DNA of 64,000 nt from Amoebidium appalachense (taxonomy: Eukaryota; Ichthyosporea). The notes under the pieces were generated by a model. The model saw only the letters and a list, made by a program, of their open reading frames with translations. It was not told the DNA's origin and ran no database searches. Numbering within the stretch: position 1 is the first letter of the stretch; each line of letters starts with the position of its first letter. The stretch is taken from positions 7,936,001-8,000,000 of the forward strand of contig CAVNZM010000008.1 of the NCBI GenBank assembly GCA_963693365.1. Reading direction: 5' to 3'. Both the position numbers and the translations under genes were made by a program. Shown here piece after piece: positions 1 to 13,127 of the stretch.

Positions 1-213
1 AATGGGGGGAAAAAAAAGAAAAAAAAGAAAGAAAGAAAGAAAAAAAAGGCAAATCAAGCGATAAGAGTGCGCCCCCCTTCCTTTAGAAGAAAAAAGGATG
101 GGAGTCGGTTGGGTGTCTGTTGTGTCTGTTTGACTCTAAGGGTGCTAAAAAAGGAAGACATGCAAAAAACAAAGCAAAACAAAATAATAGAGAGGGGGGG
201 TATGTGTGTGTGT

Positions 214-244
<31 letters not shown>

Positions 245-774
245 GGGAGGGGGGGGGAGATATATTGTGTTGCAGAGTTCATCGTTCGAAGTACACATTC
301 AGGACAGGCAATGCAATCTAAGAAAGAATACAAAAAGCCAGTAGGGCCCAACCTCAAGGGCACACCCGAGGGGGAGGGGGGGGGGGGGGGGGGGGAGATG
401 GGGGTGTTTGAACGCGTCATAAAGTACAAAGTACACAAGAACAAACGGATAACACGATGCAGAGTGCAAACCATACATAAAGAGTATGCATAATAAGCAG
501 AGCCCATCCTCAGGGGGGGTCCATGTCATCCACAGTACCCGAGTTTCGACCCATTCACCTCGTTAACGAAACCCAACTCAGTTACTGTTTCACTTGAACA
601 TGGGTAGGTCACCCGTCTTGATCAGAGACGAGCAGGGTTGCTTATGCAGGCAAGGGCAGTGGGAAAGGCCGGGGGTTAAAGTTGGGGGGTGTTATCTAGG
701 GCCCCCGCCGGGAGAAGGAAAGCAGGGGAGGCAGGGGAGGCGGGGGGAACGGGCAGGGGGGGGGGGGGGGATAC
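1..774 (-). other. Intron 16 of UTP4 with simple tracts and one dispersed repeat
   Basis: No UTP4 exon is recognised here, so the next one lies left of the window. The stretch holds an A/G-rich edge, a TG tract (about 200-228) fused to G-runs, a degenerate repeat piece (about 262-345) and a good repeat copy from 406. Confidence 0.6.
406..690 (+). repeat. G-run-headed dispersed repeat, copy at 406
   Basis: Begins directly after a long G-run with TTTGAACGCGTCATAAAG and contains the family landmarks AGCAGAGCCCATCCTCAGG, GAGTTTCGACCCATTCACC and CTTGATCAGAGACGAGCAGG. Nearly identical to the copy at 43368. Confidence 0.8.
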
Positions 775-899
775 CTCGTTGGTGTTAAGGTTGAAAACAT
801 GGAGGTTGTCGTGGGCGTCGCCCGTAGCCAGCCAGTGGCCATCAGCACTGACGGCTATCCTCGTTATGGGCCCTGTGATAGGATCGAGGTGTGAGTTGC
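775..899 (-). CDS. UTP4: UTP4 exon 16
   Basis: [20 protein letters not shown] then [11 protein letters not shown], matching human AVSPDGNWLAASG and VHVYNV. Donor GTATC runs directly into a C-run; ends in phase 0. Confidence 0.9.
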
Positions 900-1410
900 C
901 TATCGAAGAGTGATTACGTAAGAGTAAAATGCATGAGTGGCGGCGGTTGAAGAGGGGGAGGGGACGGGTGGGTGGGTGGGTGCGTGGGTGCGTGGTTGGA
1001 AGATGGGGAGGGAGAGGGGGGGGCAACTATGGAGCCAAACTGGGAGACCTGAATATGCAATGTATAATGTATGTGTGCGTGGGCCTGTGTGCATGGCGGG
1101 GTGTGGAGTGGGGAGGTGGGGGATGTGGGGGAAGAGAGGGGGGCTGAAAGACGGATGTGAGGGGGGGGGGGGGGGGGGGGGAGGGGGGGGGGGGGGGGAG
1201 AGTGGAAAGGGGGGTCCGATTGTGGCACACAGTACGAAGCACAATCCCTCAAGGACAAAAACATGTGCGGAAATGCTAAACAGACAAACACAGGTGCCCA
1301 TGTTTTTGTGAATGCTTGTGTGTGCATGCACGCGTGTGCTTGCGTCAGTGTGTGCATCGAGAAGGATTCGGGAGGATGGGTGGGTGGGGGAGGGGTGAAG
1401 GGGAGGGAGG

Positions 1411-1469
<59 letters not shown>

Positions 1470-2264
1470 AGAAGCAGGGGGGGGGGGGGGGGGGGATGGT
1501 GAAGGGGAGGAGAAGAGGGGGGAGGGGGGGGGGGGGGGGTTGCTCGTACCGGTGGCAGCATGTTCGTCAAAGTCACCAAGAACACTGAGTGAAGGCAGGC
1601 TGAGCACTCGAATGATTCCGTCAGACCCACACAGCACCAGCTTGTGACCTGAGGTTTAAAGCCTAATGTTAGTTTCTAATCAAGAAAAAATGTACAGGAA
1701 TAGTGGTTATGTAATGATCTCGATTTAGTTCAGAGTAGAGGGGGGGGGGGGGGGGGGGGAGGTTATATGCGAAAGCAGGGTACGCAGTACAACTACACGA
1801 TGAGAAAGACGGTGAAGGACACAGGGTACATAATGCAATTCAAAAAAATTGTAAATTTACAACATCAGCTAAGTGTAGTATGCGGCATAGGCAGAAACCA
1901 TCCCCAGGGGGGGGGCCTAAGTCATCTACTACATCCGACCTTCGAAAAATTTAACCTCTACACAAAACCAAACATAGTCAACGACATCAATTCATCAGAA
2001 AAGTAGGTTTTGCTTATGTGAGCAGGCAACAGGCAACGGCAGCGGGAAAAGCCGGGACTTCAATTTATAGTAGTAAGCAACAAGCAAGGGGGAGGGGAGG
2101 GGAGGAAGAGGAGACGGGGGGGGGGGGGGGGGGGGGGGGGAGGGGGGGGGGGGGGGGGGGGCCGTACTGTCTGGGGCGAAGGCACAGCAGTGTGTAGCGA
2201 CTGAGGCCAAAACGAAGTCTTTAACCTTGGAGATGGTGTAGCCTCCCTTGGCCTGAGGGAGGAA

Positions 2265-2303
<39 letters not shown>

Positions 2304-3733
2304 ATTACGTGTCACAATAGGAGAGTACAAATTCATAACGGTCAAGAAAATGCAAGTTTTGCAGGAGAGTACGTGTCGAAAGCAGAGTTCATCCTCAGCG
2401 GGTTGAAACACGTTTAAAGTCTGGGAAGGAGAAAAGAAAAAATGGGGGGGGGGGGGGGCACGCCCCCAATTCTATCTACAGGAGAAAGAGATGATGATGT
2501 GGAGGAGATATAGCAACAGAGTAAGGGGGTGGAAAGGCTGTTTCAAAGAAAAGAACGGAACACGGGGGGAGGGGGGAGAGTGGTATTGGGAGAATTAAAG
2601 GATGGAGAGGGGGGGGGGGGGGGGGGGGGGGATGTATCAAAGAAAAGACAAGAATGTAGGGGGGGGGGGGGGGGGGGGAAGCGATAATCGGGACGGAAGG
2701 GAGGTGAGGGAACTGGTGTTAAAGAAAAAAATTCTGAGGATTGGGAGGGGAAAGGGGGAGTGGGTGGGTGGGGGGAGGGGGTTTTGGGGTGGGGTGGGGG
2801 GGGGGGGGGGGGGGGGGGGGGTTGAATGCGGAACACGGTACGAGTTACGCATACACGACGAGAAGCATAGTGCAGGACACATGCAAAGGGAAACATTCAA
2901 GTATGCAACATCAGCCATGCGCAAAGTATGCGTCATAAGCAGAGCCCATCCTCAGGGAGGACCCAAGTCATCAATTGCGTCTGAGTTTCGACCCCTTAGC
3001 CCGCGTATATACGACGCTCCAACTCAGACAGCAGCATCAACTGAACTTGGGCGGGTCAACCCGTCTTGATCAAAGACGAGCAGGGTTGCTTATGCAAGCA
3101 AGGTGAGCAAAACGGTGAAGATGTGTGTGCAAACTAATGCAGTGCAGCGAAAAATGCGTATGTGCTTACAGATGCACGACACAGAGCAACCATGCCCGGT
3201 TGCATGGAAGTAAAGCGGTCTCCACACAGTGGTCTGTCCTGAAAGGACACCTCTGAAAGAAGACTGGGGGGTTTTGAATGTGGAACACGGTACGAAGTAC
3301 GCACACACGACGAGAAGCATGGTGCAGGACACATGCAAAGGCAAACATTCAAGTATGCAACATGGGGGGGGGGGGGGGGGGGGGGGGGGAGGGGGGGGGA
3401 GAGGGGGAGGGGAGGGAGGAGGCGGCAATAGGGAACAAAGAGGGGGAAGGTGTGTGTGTGTGTGTATGGGGGGGGGGGGGGGGGGGGAGGAAGAGGGGGG
3501 GGAGTTAAAATACCGACACTGTAGCCTTGAACAGACGGGTGTTGTACATATCGGAGACTACAAGCCACTGGCCATCAGGTGACAGACCACTGCTCACTAT
3601 GTTGCCCTTGGACTGTGCGTGTACGTGTACGTGTACGTGTACATGTGTGTGTGTGTGTGTAAATGTGTGTGTAGGTTTGTGTGTGTGTGTAGGTGTACGT
3701 GTGTACGTGTGTGAGAAGAACGTGTGTAGATAG

Positions 3734-3782
<49 letters not shown>

Positions 3783-4384
3783 GTATGTGTGTGTGTGCAC
3801 GTGTGCGTGCGTGCGTGCGTGGGGTTACGTGTGTGCTAGTACGTTGTGTTTGTGTGTACTTGTGTGTGCGTATTTGTGTTTGCTTGTGTGGGGGCAGAGT
3901 TTCAAATATTGGGTTAGGAAGTAAAAGAGTGAAGGAGGTGGGAGCGCCCCCTGGGAGAGGGCGAAGGGAAAACACTCAAATGGTAGTTCGAAAGTATGTG
4001 TGTGTGCGCGTTCGTGTGTGTTCGTGCATGTGTATGTTACAAGAGCGTGTGTATGCATACATATTTCTGATAGGTGATATCTGCAAATATACATGCATCT
4101 ACAACTAGACACACGCTCAAATGTATTTCCAAAAACCACCAGCAACACAAGCCATACAAAAAATGAAATAGGAACAGTAAAATAAAAATTAACCACCACT
4201 ACAATTTATATATATTTAAAATTACCCAACAACAGGAAAATAAAAGATAAAATTTACTTGTATTTTTTATAGAATTGACCAATAATATACCTTCGGTTGG
4301 AATTCGAGCAATACTTTCGGGCCGGAGTTGAGGGGCAGAGCCTGGCCTTTCCCTGGGGCAGGGTTGATCCCTTCACTGCTGCTG

Positions 4385-4439
<55 letters not shown>

Positions 4440-4499
4440 CCTGTGTGTATGTATGTTTGTGTGTGTGTGTGCATGTGGGTGCGTGCATGCGTGTGTGTG

Positions 4500-4563
<64 letters not shown>

Positions 4564-5949
4564 TGCGTGCGTGTGTGTGTGTGTGAGTGTGTGTGCGTGT
4601 GCATTGGGGGGAAGAGGGAAGGGGTGGGGTGGGGGTGGGGGGGGATGTTAAGTGTTGAAAGCAACATACTACACATCTGCAGAGGGGGAAAAAAAGTCAA
4701 GCAAAAAAATGCCTGAAGTAGAATTCAAACATGCCTCTTACTGACTAAGCCACTGAGGCTATTACCCCCCCCCCCCCCCCCACACACACACCACAACCAC
4801 CCGTCCGCCCACCAAATGCCCATCCTCTTTTTTTCTCCCTCTCTCTCTCTATTTTTTTTGGGGGGGGGGAGAGGGGGGGGGGGGGTTTTGAGTTGTACCT
4901 GTGCCTAGTTTCCATATCTGGAGCTTCCTCGGGTATTGGCAGAGGAGAAGCCGGGATGCCGGGGCCAATGATATGAAGGGATGGTGGGGGAAGGGCGGAA
5001 TCTTGCGTGTGGACCCCTCAATGTGGTTGCGGTCGTAGGCTACTAGCTGCGTGTCCACACCTGAGAACACAGGGGGGGGGGGGGGGGGAGGGGGGGGGAA
5101 GGGGGAGGGCGGGGGATGAGGGGGGGGGGGGGAAGGGGGGGGGGGGGGGGGGGGGGGGGGGAGGTAGATCGTGTTACAGAGTACGAAGTAATCATTTACA
5201 ACGGACAAAACAAGGCAGATCTTGCAACGCACAAAAACAAAGAGTATGAATCCTCAGTGGCAGGTGGGGGGAAAGGGAGGGGGGGCATGCACTAGAGGAG
5301 AAACCCTTCTCACTTGGATACAGGCACACAGCGACACACACACATGCACATGCACACACATACGAATCTTCTGTCCCCTCAGCCGCCCGTCTCCCCCCTT
5401 CCCCCCCCATCCCCCCTCCCCACACACCCACACACACACACACAACAACACATCCCCCCACACACACACAAACAAACAAACACACGAACACACACGTACA
5501 CGTACACACACACACACACCTCCAGACACGAGCAATGTGCTTGGTGCCGGGACCAGTGCTATGGCTCTGACGTCATGGGTGTGCACTCGGGCCTTTGCCG
5601 TCTGAACCCACTTGCACGCAGTGCCCCCCTGATTGGAAGAAAATGCATTCCTTAGCCATGTGATACGTGATCTACGACCATTCACACAAATAGCATGGTT
5701 TTGATACATTGTTTACCTTGCTTGCTCTAGCATCCCCATTAACAAAAGAAAACACTGATAATGAGATATGTGATGCGTGATCTTGAACCAATCACATCAC
5801 AGCATGATTGTGTTAGCGCGGGAATGAAGGCAGGGTGGGGGGGAAGAGGGTGAACGGAGACACATACCGGCCTGCCTGTCCAACAACTTGCACACACCAC
5901 AAGTATGCCACATGTGCTCAGACAAACACACGAGAGAGGGCGCACAGAG

Positions 5950-5993
<44 letters not shown>

Positions 5994-6661
5994 CAAGCTG
6001 GCAGGCAGGCAGGCAGGCAGGCACCAACACCCACACGTACACACCCAACCCAGCCACCAATCTAACCACCCCACACCCACCTACCCGCCCACACCCTTAT
6101 CCACCCTCACACAAAATATGTGCGCGCACACACACTCGTACACACACACACACACACACACCCCCACCCACACCCACCCACCCACCCACCCACCCACCCA
6201 CACACACACACAAGCACACCTCTGCCTCGGTCACTGTCACAAGGTTAAACTGCACCACCTTGCTGTCCACACCGGACGCATACACCCTCGACTCCTCCTG
6301 CAGAAGGGTAGACCAATCGGAACGGTTAGTTAAGTTTTATAGTTTTAACATAAATTATATCATAACGAGTACACTTCTTGTGTGATAATTTAAGGGACAC
6401 CATCTGATTGGCTATGGGCTATCTATTTGACTCGATAAAAAAAATAGGAAAAACGAACGGACCAGGCTAATAAAATATCACGTGCCTCTTTTCTCTCTAT
6501 GCGTGTGCCTGGGTGCATGCTCACACACGTGCGTGTCGATGTGTGGAGATGTGTGCGCACACACGCGTGTGAGTGTATGGTGTATGTGTTCGTATGTATG
6601 TGTGTGCATGTGTGTTCATTAGTTGAAAGGGGAAGGAAAGGGGGGGAGCAAGCGGGGTAGG

Positions 6662-6693
<32 letters not shown>

Positions 6694-7485
6694 TCACACA
6701 CCTCATTCACGACAAACGCCAATACGTCTGCCTGGTGTGCTCTGTACGATTGCCTTAGGGTTCCGAATTTGCCGTCCCAGAACTGAAATTCGGAAACATC
6801 AAACATCAATTCAGTAAAAGGCAAAAGGTTTACAGACAATATGCTCCCACCTCCCCTCCTCTCCAAACAACTCCCCCCCCCCCCCCCCCCCCCCCCCCCC
6901 GGGAAAAAAAAAAAAAAAAAAAAAAAAAATTCGGAGGGCCCTTCAGACGTTTTTTTCACCACCACCAGCGATAAAATTGCTTACATTCAAATAGAACGGT
7001 TTATACTGCCCATCTCTTGTGTACTTTCTATCTCCTCTCCAGTCTTTCACCATCCCCCCCCCCCCCCTCCCCCCCCCCCCCCAATACCCACCACCACACA
7101 AACACACCCATAGACATAGTAAAACAAAATAAACAAAAACAATAACAGTAAAAACCATGAATAGAACGCTGCAAGCACGCACGTGCCTACGCAGGAAAAA
7201 CAAGAACGTGCATGAACACGGAAAAAAACAATCCACGTCATCATAGGAGAGCAAAGAGGAAGATGGGGGTTGGCGAGGGGGAGGGGGGGGGGGGGGGAGG
7301 GGGGTAAAACGGAAAAAGTAATATGGGGCGCGGGGGGAGGGGGGGGGGGGGGGGGTGTTTGAATGCGGAACACGGTACGAAGTACGCATACACGAAGGAC
7401 ACATGCAAAGGCAAACATTCAAGTATGCAACATCAGCCATGCGCACAGTATGCGTCATAAGCAGAGCCCATCCTCAGGGAGGGCC

Positions 7486-7531
<46 letters not shown>

Positions 7532-8442
7532 CTAACCTGAGTCGCTCCCAACGAGTCACCGCTGATGATGGTAAAGTCCCTGTCAGGAGAAAAAGACCGT
7601 CAGATTGCTACCGGAAAAACGAAAACACGTCAAAGTGATTTTATAAAAAGGGGGAGCAAACCAGGAAAAACATGAAAGAAAAGAAGGAAAACAATAAAGC
7701 AGGCATGTGCGCGTGGGGAGGCAGCGAGGGGAGGGGGCGGGAAGGAGGGGGGTGAAGAGGTGGGAGGAGGGGGACGCAGGGCATGCGTTGGGGGAGGGGG
7801 GGGAGGGGGGGGGGAGGGGTTAGAATGTATTACTATAGTACGAAGGACACATCCACGACGGACCACACAATGCAGGCTCTTTACAAAAGAGCACACGAAA
7901 CCAGTTATGCAATGTAGGTATACCCCATTCTCGAGAAGGCTCCAGGCCATCAACACACACCCGAGTTTGAACCCATTCACCTTGCGCCGGAGGGCAAGGG
8001 GAGGGAAGCGGGGGAGAGCCAAAAAAGAGGGTAGGTGGTGGAGAGAAAGGGGGGGGGGGGGGGGGGGGGGGAGGGGGTGGGGATCCCACCGACCTTAGAA
8101 TGGCTACACACCACACCAGGGTGGACTCTTTGTGATAGTCCTCGACTGTTATGCGGAGGGTAGACCGACCTGCAGAAAAAATGGCATGAGAAAGAGAATT
8201 GGAGAGATGGGCTGGGAGGGCCGCGGGGGGGGGGGGGGGGGGGAGAGGGGGACCCGGGGGGTTTGCATGCGTCAAAAAGTACAAAGTACACAAGAACAAA
8301 CGGATAACACGATGCAGAATGCAAGCCATACATAAAGAGTATGCATAATAAGCAGAGCCCATCCTCAGGGGGGGCCCACGTCATCCACAGTACCCGTGTT
8401 TCGACCTATTCACCTCGTTAACGAAACCCAACTCAGATACTG

Positions 8443-8483
<41 letters not shown>

Positions 8484-9559
8484 TGTAAGCGTTGCATCAT
8501 TGGAATGGGAGGTGGGGGGGACGGGGGGACGGGGGGGTGGGGGGCGGTAGGGGTGGCTGAGTGGGTGGGTGGGTGGGGGGTGGGGGGAGGAGGGGGAGGA
8601 GTGTGTGTGTGTGGTGGGGGGGGGGGGGGGGGGGAGGGAACGGGGATGCAAACTCACACCCAGACACTCAGACACCCAGCCACACACATACACACACACA
8701 CACGCACAAATACACACACACACACAGACACACACATCTCATCTATCCACACGACCACGCCGACGGAGACTCGGAGGAGCCTGCATATCTACGAGGTGCG
8801 TCTACAAGTAGACACATACACACACGGACAGACATGCACAGACACAGGCACATGCACCCCGGCACGTAGACACAGACACACAGATGTGTGTGCACACACG
8901 CATCCATGCATGGATGCACGTACGGACACGCATGCAGGCAAGCACACAGGGACCGGCACGGACACGCCGCACACACACACGCAAATGCGCACGCACCCAT
9001 ACCCACCCACCCACCCACCCACCCACACCTGTCTGTGCATTCCAGAGGTTGATTGTACTGATAGATGACCCAGAGACGAGCACCAAGTCGTCTGGGTGCC
9101 ACGCCACTGACAAAATCCGACCTAAAATAACCATATAAGGTCAGTTAGTATTGGCTAATAATACCATATAAGGTTAGTAATGACCTAGAATAGCCATATA
9201 TGGTTACATATATGGCTAACCATGACCTGGGCCGAACCCATACATGGATAACAAATGGTAACCGCATATGGTTAGTCATGGCCTAAAATAACCATATATG
9301 GACAGTTGATGGGAACCGCATATTGTTGGGACAGACATAATATAACCATACACGGGGTAGCACTAAGGTAACTATGACATAACCCCTTTCCCTGTAACTT
9401 GCTTCTTTCCCCTCGTCTGAACCTCTTGCCTCCCCTGAGAATGGTCCCCCTTCCCCCCCCTTCCCCCCTCCCCCCCCCCCCCCCCTCCCCCCGGTAGGAC
9501 GAACTCGGTTCGATATACTTCCTGGTTTTCTTTCTTTCTTTCTTTCTTTCTTTTCTTTT

Positions 9560-9594
<35 letters not shown>

Positions 9595-9880
9595 GGGGGG
9601 GGGGGGGGGGGGGGGGGGGGGGTTTGAATGCGGAACACGGTACGAAGTACGCATACACGAAGGACACATGCAAAGGCAAACATTCAAGTATGCAACATCA
9701 GCCATGCGCACAGTATGCGTCATAAGCAGAGCCCATCCTCAGGGAGGGCCCAAGTCATCAATTGCGTCTGAGTTTCGACCCCTTAGCCCGCGTATATACG
9801 ACTCTCCAACTCAGACAGCAGCATCAACTGAACTTGGGAGGGTCAACCCGTCTTGATCAAAGACGAACAGGGTTGCTTAT

Positions 9881-9922
<42 letters not shown>

Positions 9923-10505
9923 AGAAAGGCGACAGGGGAGGAGGGGGAGAGAGAGGGGGGGGGGGGGGGGGGGAGGGGGTTTCAACTTTAACATACCCTC
10001 AATCTTATCCATAGTGCGAGAATAAGTGAAGTTGCCGTCCTCCACATCAAACAGCCTGATGCACCCATCCTCACAGCCCACGGCAAGACGTGTCCCCGCG
10101 TGATTGGCTGACAGGCACCACACTGCACCCCCCTGCGAATCAAGCGTCTCCTGTGGTGGGTTGGAGGATTGTGATTGGTTCCGTGTCAGGTGACGCCGCC
10201 GTAGGGAAGATGGGGGGGGAGGGGTGGGGGGAAGGGGGGTTGAGAGAGGGGGAGAGGGGGAGAGAGTAGGTGAGCAGATGGGATGGAGGGGGAGGGAGGA
10301 AGGAGGGAGGGAGGGAGGGAGGGAAGGAGGAAGGGGGGAGGAAGGGAAAGCAGGGAGAGACGGCAGGGACCCGGGGGGGGGAGGGGGGGGAAGGGGGAGG
10401 AAGCGAGGGGGCCGAGGGGAGGGGGGACATTTATGACGATGGCACGAGGAAGAACGTATTCAACAGTCATTGCTTTATTCGAAGAAAGCCATCCACCCCC
10501 CCCTC

Positions 10506-10541
<36 letters not shown>

Positions 10542-10604
10542 CCCTCCCCACCTCCATTTCCCCTTTTCGCCTCTTCTAGGAGACCTTCACAGTGCACCTC
10601 CTTA

Positions 10605-10646
<42 letters not shown>

Positions 10647-11948
10647 ACCAGACACACACACACAGACACCACCCCCTTCCTCCCCTCTCCCCCTGGCTAA
10701 TGTGGCTGTCGACTGCTAATGTGGCTGTCGAATTGTTCCCGGGTGCGAGAGGTGGCGTGAGGGATCTGAGGGGAGGGGGGGGGAGGGGGGGGAGGTTTGA
10801 ATGCGGAACACGGTACGAAGTACGCATACACGAAGGACACATGCAAAGGCAAACATTCAAGTATGCAACATAGCCATGCGCACAGCATGCGTCATAAGCA
10901 GAGTCCATCCTCAGGGAGGGCCCAAGTCATCAATTGCGTCTGAGTTTCGACCCCTTAGCCTGCGTATATACGACTCTCCAACTCAGACAGCAGCATCAAC
11001 TGAACTTGGGAGGGGGGGAAGAGAGAGGGAGAGGAGGCGGCAATAATAAATGCATTGCATGAATGCAGGATGGTGAAAGTGTTTTAGATAAACGTGAATC
11101 AAATAGGTGCAACACGCATACATGTGTGTGCCTACATATTTGCGCGCGTGTGTGCATCATTTTTAGTGACTGTACGTCGTCATACATATGCGTGTGTGTG
11201 CGTGTGTGTTTATTTGGGTGCAGGCGTCTGCGTGAACGGTGCGCGTGTGCGTATTTGTGCCTGCCAACTTGCTTACATGTGTGTGTATTTACTTGCGGGG
11301 TGTCTGTATTTGCCACCAAAATCACCCCCTGCCCCTGCCCCCCCCCCCCAACCCCAGCCCCCCCCCCCCCCCTCCCCCCCCCCCCCCCAAAAAAAAAAAA
11401 AAAACGTGCACTCCAGCACCTTTGGTTGGAGAGTGTGCAGATTCCATTCCGTGATCTGCCCGTGGAGCCCGGCCGAAAAAAGCCGATCTCCGATCCAGGC
11501 AAGTGCCTCTACGCTGGAATTCTCGCCACCGGCAATTCTCTGCACCATATATGGTTAATCAGATCAGGTGTTTTGTCCCATTCCATTAGGTGGTAATCGA
11601 ATCAGAGATTCTTCCCCCCCCCCCCCCCCCCCCCACACACACACACCCACCCCACCCTCTCTCCCGTTTTATGGCCGTTTATCCTCTCCCCCCCCCTTCC
11701 AATCCCCCCTCCCCCAAAGCCCAAGTGTGTGTCAGTGTAAGTGACTATACGTCGTCGCACACGTGCTTGTGTGTGTGTTTGTGCACATCCGGACGTGTGG
11801 GTGTGTGCGCGCCCGTGCACATTCGTATGTGTGCGTGCCAACTTGCTTGCACATGTGTATGTTTGCTTACATGGAGTCTGTATTTGCCATCAAAATCCCC
11901 CCACCCCAACCCCAATCCCCCAACCCTTCCCCCCCCCCCCCCCCCCCA

Positions 11949-12010
<62 letters not shown>

Positions 12011-12938
12011 CCACCACCACGACACCAATACCATCCTCTCCACTCACCCCCTCACAAACTTACTCCTGGTAGAACAAAGGAACCCCCCCTCCCCTCCACC
12101 CTCCCCGCGACCCCCCCCTCCCCCCCCCACACACACACAAACACACACCCCACAATTATTGGCAACATGGAGGGGGGCCGGGGGGGGGGGGGGGGGGGGG
12201 GGGGAAGGCCCGGGGAGGTTAAAACGCACCTGCTGCAAAATCCAGTTTTGTGCCACATTCCAAATCTCAATGTCCGCATTAGCCCTGCACACACACACAA
12301 CGATTAATTCCTTCCCCCCCCCTTCACCCTCTCTCTCTCCCTCCCCCCTCCCTCCCCTTTCCCTCCCGCCACCCTTCCCCCCTCCCTCTCTTCCTGCCGA
12401 GTAACCATTAGAACTCTGATTCACCACCCAGGCATGACCCCAGCGTACAAGCATGCAGTGTGGAGAGGGGAGGCTGTACGATGGGAGAGATGGGTGGATT
12501 GAGGGGTAGAGAGGGGGGAAAGGGGTTTTTGGCGGGCTGGTTGGGGGGGGGGGGGGGGAGGGGGGGGCGGGGCGAAGGGGGGGGGGGGGGGGGGAAGGGG
12601 GGGGGGGGGAGGATAGAGGGAGAGGGATCACCATTGGAAGAATATGGGAAGAGCGAAAAGGGGCCGGGGGAGGCCGGGGGGGGGGGGGGGGGGGGGGGGG
12701 GATGGAGGGAGTCAACAAGATATATACACCAAAGGAGGTGAAAGTGATCGTTTAATGCCCCCCTCCTTCCCCTCCCCCCGGCCCCCCAAGGGGGAGGGGG
12801 GGGGGGGGGGGGGGGGGGAGGGAGGGCTCCTGAGAGAAGGAAGAAACAGAAAAAAAGGTTTCATGGGGGATGATCAATTGCTTATCGAGAAGCAGGGTGT
12901 AGATGTGGGTGGGTGGCAGGGTGGGTGTGTCTATGTGT

Positions 12939-12969
<31 letters not shown>

Positions 12970-13084
12970 GGGGGGGAGGGGGAAGAAGGAGTGAAGTGAA
13001 GCCAGACGAGTTGGGTGATCGGGCATCCCTCGGGGGGAGGGGGGGGGGGGGGGGGAGGGGACACGTCCGTATGTGCGTGTGTGT

Positions 13085-13127
<43 letters not shown>

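Noticed and set aside
2940-3000. tRNA-like A and B boxes in the dispersed repeat (AAGCAGAGCCC and GAGTTTCGACCC)
   Set aside because: The fit to Pol III consensus is partial and the B box needs an inserted base; not strong enough to call a tRNA-derived SINE.
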